From CAZCWX01 sp964502465 (GTDB lineage Bacteria > Desulfobacterota > Binatia > Bin18), in the NCBI GenBank assembly GCA_964502465.1, contig CAZCWX010000268.1, positions 1 through 17,026 on the forward strand: 17,026 nucleotides of DNA, read 5' to 3'. Made by a program: the position numbers and the translations under genes. Position 1 is the stretch's first letter; the number at the start of each line of letters is the position of its first letter. Under the pieces are notes generated by a model, which was not told the origin of the DNA, ran no database searches, and was given only the letters and a program-made list of their open reading frames with translations. Of the stretch, positions 14,124 to 17,026 are shown piece after piece.

Positions 14124-14778
14124 CAAGCACTCAGTCATCAGCCCTCAGCTATTCGCTTTGGGCCCATCTGGCCTGACATTGGTCGAGATCCTGGTAGCGA
14201 TGAGCGTCGCCGGAATTTTCTGCATGGCCTTATACGGCTTTTACTCTCTGCACACCGGTGTGCTGAAAGCACAAGAAGTCAGAATCAATATCCAAGAAAG
14301 TAGCCGGCTCGCCCTCGATTTCATCGTGCGGGAACTGCGCTTCGCTGGCGCACGACCGGTGCGTGATGGTCCCTGTGACGGGTTCGAGCGTCTCCTTGTC
14401 GCCGAAGAACAAACAGTGACCATGCAGTATGATTTTCGTGGCAACACCTCAGGTGCGCCGCCAGACGGCTGCCCGGACGATCCGAGCGAACTCATCACTT
14501 ATACTTATGAAAGCGCCGGTCAGGTCATCAAACGTGCGACCGGTGGGGGTGCGCCGCAGCCTTTTATCAGCGATGTCCCGCCAGAGGGATTCCTGCTGCA
14601 GTATTTCGACCGTGATGGCAACGAAATCTCTCCACCTCTGGATGGTCTGGAGCGAGCTGCGGTACACAGTATCGTCGTCACCGTGCAGACGAATCGGCCG
14701 CACCCTCATCCACGTGTTACAGAACCGATTACCTCAGAACTCAGCTCTCTGGTCTTTCTCCCGAATCCACCGAGGTAA
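14116..14778 (+). CDS. PilW/GspJ-like minor prepilin
   Basis: Minor prepilin of 220 aa. The leader (residues 1-19) ends in G19 and is followed by LTLVEILVAMSV with Glu at +5 (E24) and a helix to about residue 45. The next segment ESSRLALDFIVRELRFAGAR is the typical PilW alpha-helical continuation. Two cysteines (in GPCDGF and DGCPDD) may form a disulphide in the globular domain. The leader sequence SVISPQLFA is encoded by CAGTCATCAGCCCTCAGCT, which resembles a degenerate junction repeat. The ATG lies inside the end of the PilV gene (8-bp overlap), so the two are coupled. Confidence 0.85.
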   Translation: MTSKHSVISPQLFALGPSGLTLVEILVAMSVAGIFCMALYGFYSLHTGVLKAQEVRINIQESSRLALDFIVRELRFAGARPVRDGPCDGFERLLVAEEQTVTMQYDFRGNTSGAPPDGCPDDPSELITYTYESAGQVIKRATGGGAPQPFISDVPPEGFLLQYFDRDGNEISPPLDGLERAAVHSIVVTVQTNRPHPHPRVTEPITSELSSLVFLPNPPR

Positions 14779-14783
14779 TTCCG

Positions 14784-16274
14784 ATGCGACAGAACCAGAG
14801 CAATCAGCCTGAGAGAAGGATACTGCCAAGTCGGGGACACACGAGTCGCTCGCGCGTTTCGACTTTTTCAATCCGCAATCCTCAATCCGCAATCTCCAAT
14901 TCTCAAGAGGCTGGCATTGTCCTGATTACTACGCTCCTTCTCCTAACGCTGCTGACGATCATCGGCACCGGTGGTCTGGTCCTCAGCCGCACAGATCTGA
15001 TGATTTCCCGCAATCTACTCACCGGTATCCAAGCATTCTGGATCGCACGCTCTGGGGTAGAAATCGGCAAGAATTGGCTAGAAACGAACCTGCCAGCGAC
15101 CCCATTGCCAGTGACGCTCGGCCCAACAGCGCTCGCCGATGGAACATACACGGTGAATATCGCTGCTTTGGGAAACGGGGGGTATCGCATCATTGCAGTT
15201 GGTCTCGGGCCTGAGGAATCTCGACGGGTAGTGGAAGAAATTGTCCGCGTGCCAGACTTCACCCCCGCCGGAGTCATCACCAGCGAGGGGGATGGGCTCC
15301 ATCCGGACTTCGACGATCAGAGCGGTGGGATTGGGCGGCGGATTCCTGACTTTACCATAGACGGCAGAAATCACGCCCCCGACGGGACCCTTTCTGCTGT
15401 ATGTCCTGCAGTATCGCCCTTCGCCGTCACCCAGGTCGTTGCGCAGAATGACTTAATCACTACTATGGAAACACTCAAACGTGAGGTGGTAACGCGCGCG
15501 AATAACTTTTGCCTCGCCGATGGCAATGACGGAGCAGGCACCTGTACGCCCGGGCTCTCCTGGATACGTGGAGCTGGAGCGCTCCCACGTTTTACCAGCG
15601 GACCGTGTGTGGCTACGGACCCAGCCTGTTTTCTCAACCTCGACCTCTCTGCCGCAGCGCTCCGCGCTATCGCTTATCCACCAGATCTTCATCTTCCTGA
15701 CCCCCCAGAGAACCGTGGGCCATTCACTCCTGGTGATGGCACTTTGCCCTTTGTCCGTCTGCTTAACGCAACGGAACAGGGACGGTTACACACAGCAATC
15801 AATGACATCATCCAGCGTGCAGCAGAACTCCCCGAGGAAAAAGTCTTGCAAATCACGACGAGTCTCACCTCTGGTACCTATACCTATGGTGTTTTGACCG
15901 AGCCAAAGGTCACGCACATTGAGGACGGAGGGAGCGAACTCGACCTCAGCGGCGGTGCAGTGGTCAACGGCGTCGGCATCCTCATCATCCCACGTGTGAT
16001 GCGCCTTCTGAACGCCACGCTGAATTGGCAGGGGATTGTCCTCATCCTCGACGATGGAGATCTACGGGTCGAGGCCCCTTCTGCGTGTGGACACATCCTT
16101 GGTGCCGTCATCATGCGGGATAATGCCGCACTCGACCGCAAGTTCGACCTGGACCGAGTCCTGGCTGACGGCAGTTGTCCCCCTTTTGCCGTGAACTACA
16201 GTTGCGAGGCCATGACCCGAGCCCTGACTGTGCTGATGCGCACGGTATCGTGGACTGAGCAACTGGGCACCTGA
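14784..16274 (+). CDS. PilX-like pilus assembly protein with a long extracellular domain
   Basis: PilX_N-type minor pilin, 496 aa. The leader is unusually long (44 residues), ending in EAG, followed by IVLITTLLLLTLLTIIGTGGL; there is no Glu at +5 (T49), as is usual for PilX and GspK. Next comes the PilX segment SRTDLMISRNLLTGIQAFWIARSG. The remaining 400 residues are a large exported domain with about nine cysteines and a C-terminal beta-helix-like part (SGGAVVNGVGILII, LNWQGIVLIL, HILGAVIMRD) seen in long deltaproteobacterial PilX proteins. ATG 14784 has GAGG eight bases upstream and is the only ATG, GTG or TTG in frame before the membrane helix, so leader residues 30-37 (IRNPQSAI), encoded by repeat DNA, must be translated. 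It starts five bases after the PilW gene. Confidence 0.83.
   Translation: MRQNQSNQPERRILPSRGHTSRSRVSTFSIRNPQSAISNSQEAGIVLITTLLLLTLLTIIGTGGLVLSRTDLMISRNLLTGIQAFWIARSGVEIGKNWLETNLPATPLPVTLGPTALADGTYTVNIAALGNGGYRIIAVGLGPEESRRVVEEIVRVPDFTPAGVITSEGDGLHPDFDDQSGGIGRRIPDFTIDGRNHAPDGTLSAVCPAVSPFAVTQVVAQNDLITTMETLKREVVTRANNFCLADGNDGAGTCTPGLSWIRGAGALPRFTSGPCVATDPACFLNLDLSAAALRAIAYPPDLHLPDPPENRGPFTPGDGTLPFVRLLNATEQGRLHTAINDIIQRAAELPEEKVLQITTSLTSGTYTYGVLTEPKVTHIEDGGSELDLSGGAVVNGVGILIIPRVMRLLNATLNWQGIVLILDDGDLRVEAPSACGHILGAVIMRDNAALDRKFDLDRVLADGSCPPFAVNYSCEAMTRALTVLMRTVSWTEQLGT
14868..14894 (+). repeat. Two TCAATCCGCAATC units within the PilX leader
   Basis: The 13-mer TCAATCCGCAATC occurs at 14868-14880 and again at 14882-14894 (14-bp period). 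The contained 11-mer AATCCGCAATC recurs at 16964-16974, in the leader of the last prepilin. Confidence 0.75.
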
Positions 16275-16356
16275 CAGGAGCTTCCTTGCCAAAGAGGGGG
16301 AAAAAAGAGTAGAGAGAAGAAACATTTTCATCAGCCCAAGTAAAAAGGAGGAAAAA

Positions 16357-16887
16357 ATGGCAAGAATTCCATATGTGCAAAAGGAAACCGCGAAAGGGGA
16401 AATCAAAGAACTGTATGATACGTTTGAAAAACAGTTCGGTACCCGTGGCATTCCCAATGTCGTCAAGGCGTTGTCCAACAACCCCGGCTTGGCGAAACGG
16501 GTCTTTCCTTTAGCAAATTATTTTATGAATGAGTCATCCCTGTCGCCACGGGTGCGAGAACTTGCCGTGCTGATGCTCATGAAGCGGCTCGACTGTGGGT
16601 ATGGGTTCGGACGGCATATCGAGATTGCCGAACGAGCGGGACTGACACGTGCGCAGATCGAGAGTATTGGCTCTTATCAAGCCAGTGCGCTCTTTAGTGA
16701 TGATGACAAGCTTATTCTCCGTTATGCCGAAGAACTCACGCTACACGCTCAGGTTGATGATGACCTCTTTCGTCAAGTACAAAACCTACTCGGACAGCAA
16801 CACATTCTTGATCTCACTGCTGCTATTTCTTTTTGGAACATGATGGCGCGGAACCTGAACGCTTTGCAGGTCGAGTTAGAACAGTAA
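16357..16887 (+). CDS. Carboxymuconolactone decarboxylase / AhpD-like protein
   Basis: Alpha-helical CMD/AhpD-fold protein, 176 aa. Residues 60-110 carry the family core: LSPRVRELAVLMLMKRLDCGYGFGRHIEIAERAGLT, with E68, C80 and H87 in the positions of the AhpD proton relay. The redox CxxC of AhpD is reduced to C80-G-Y-G83, so peroxidase activity through a disulphide is unlikely. Many CMD relatives lack it and work as lyases, hydrolases or proteins of unknown role. Translation is well supported: AAAAAGGAGGAAAAA directly precedes the ATG. Its place between prepilin genes is unexpected, and no link to pili is known to me. Confidence 0.82.
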   Translation: MARIPYVQKETAKGEIKELYDTFEKQFGTRGIPNVVKALSNNPGLAKRVFPLANYFMNESSLSPRVRELAVLMLMKRLDCGYGFGRHIEIAERAGLTRAQIESIGSYQASALFSDDDKLILRYAEELTLHAQVDDDLFRQVQNLLGQQHILDLTAAISFWNMMARNLNALQVELEQ

Positions 16888-16907
16888 AGAGGCGTGAGGC
16901 GTAAAAC

Positions 16908-17026
16908 GTGAAGCAGAAGGCCTGTAGGTGCGGATTGGGCATTGTGGAGGAAAACACCGCCCTAATCCGCAATCCACAATCTGCAATCCGCAATTGCGAG
17001 GGGTTCACCCTGCTCGAGCTGCTCTT
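16908..17026 (+). CDS. Prepilin (type IV pilin-like), 3' end cut by window
   Basis: The start of another prepilin: a leader ending in C-E-G followed by FTLLELL, with Glu at +5, the classic FimT/PilE/GspH N-terminus. The frame is closed upstream by TAA at 16902-16904, so the start is GTG 16908 (GAGG eight bases upstream; 32-residue leader), TTG 16935 or GTG 16944 (20-residue leader, no Shine-Dalgarno). I prefer 16908. With any of them the leader contains IRNPQSAIRN encoded by the AATCCGCAATC repeat, in the same frame as in the PilX-like gene. Pilin subtype cannot be judged from seven mature residues. Confidence 0.7.
   Translation, partial: MKQKACRCGLGIVEENTALIRNPQSAIRNCEGFTLLELL
16964..16995 (+). 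repeat. AATCCGCAATC-type repeat in the last prepilin leader
   Basis: AATCCGCAATC at 16964-16974 and AATCCGCAATT at 16985-16995, joined by CACAATCTGC. It is the same repeat as at 14868-14894. The preceding GGCGTGAGGCGTAAAACGTG (16891-16910) is also of the degenerate-repeat kind. Confidence 0.65.

Noticed and set aside
14868..16998. CRISPR array from the recurring AATCCGCAATC units
   Set aside because: Units are short, irregularly spaced, widely separated and coding; no regular spacers or cas genes.

Overview
All supported genes in this window lie on the + strand. Gene content suggests a Gram-negative-like soil or environmental bacterium of the broad deltaproteobacterial / Binatota / Tectomicrobia kind. 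The reasons are a form II CoxL-type molybdenum hydroxylase with CoxG, a Tup tungstate transporter, an ETF fusion, a PilV/PilW/PilX prepilin cluster, and junctions littered with degenerate short repeats (AATCCGCAATC type, TCATTGCGAG-ended palindromes, CCCTTCGAC/GTCGAAGGG cores). This placement is inference; no rRNA or phylogenetic marker is present.

Region 1 (1-8975) is a metal-uptake and molybdoenzyme block. It opens with the 3' part of tupA, coupled by ATGA to an orphan 182-aa gene. After a 207-bp gap comes a three-subunit molybdenum hydroxylase: coxS-like [2Fe-2S], coxL-like Mo subunit and coxM-like FAD subunit, followed by coxG. The L/M and M/G junctions are ATGA overlaps. A small 101-aa gene with a GTGA-coupled, apparently broken mini-ORF follows. 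Then come tupB, a single-domain class III nucleotidyl cyclase gene, and tupC. The transporter genes are therefore dispersed around the enzyme and signalling genes rather than contiguous. The cyclase gene appears to have its own sigma70-like promoter whose predicted start falls on the ATG (leaderless), with three copies of an 8-bp box around the -35.

Region 2 (8976-11871) holds accessory genes: a stand-alone nitrilase-fold amidase resembling the glutaminase domain of NAD synthetase, a SnoaL/NTF2-like protein with a histone-like lysine/alanine-rich tail, about 430 bp of non-coding sequence carrying two interspersed-repeat palindromes, and a secreted thermonuclease-plus-lamin-tail protein.

Region 3 (11872-13769) is one 610-aa gene in which ETF beta and ETF alpha are fused in a single chain, bracketed by a plausible promoter and a strong GC hairpin.

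Region 4 (13770-17026) is a type IV pilus minor-prepilin cluster (PilV-, PilW- and PilX-like, plus a further prepilin cut by the window edge), interrupted by a carboxymuconolactone decarboxylase-like gene. In two of these prepilins the peptide just before the cleavage site is encoded, in the same reading frame, by the same intergenic-type repeat (I-R-N-P-Q-S-A-I).

The most notable points are the interleaved tup/molybdenum-hydroxylase/cyclase organisation, the leaderless promoter with repeated boxes, the fused ETF, and the repeat-encoded prepilin leaders. None is proof of a new system; each is a testable lead.
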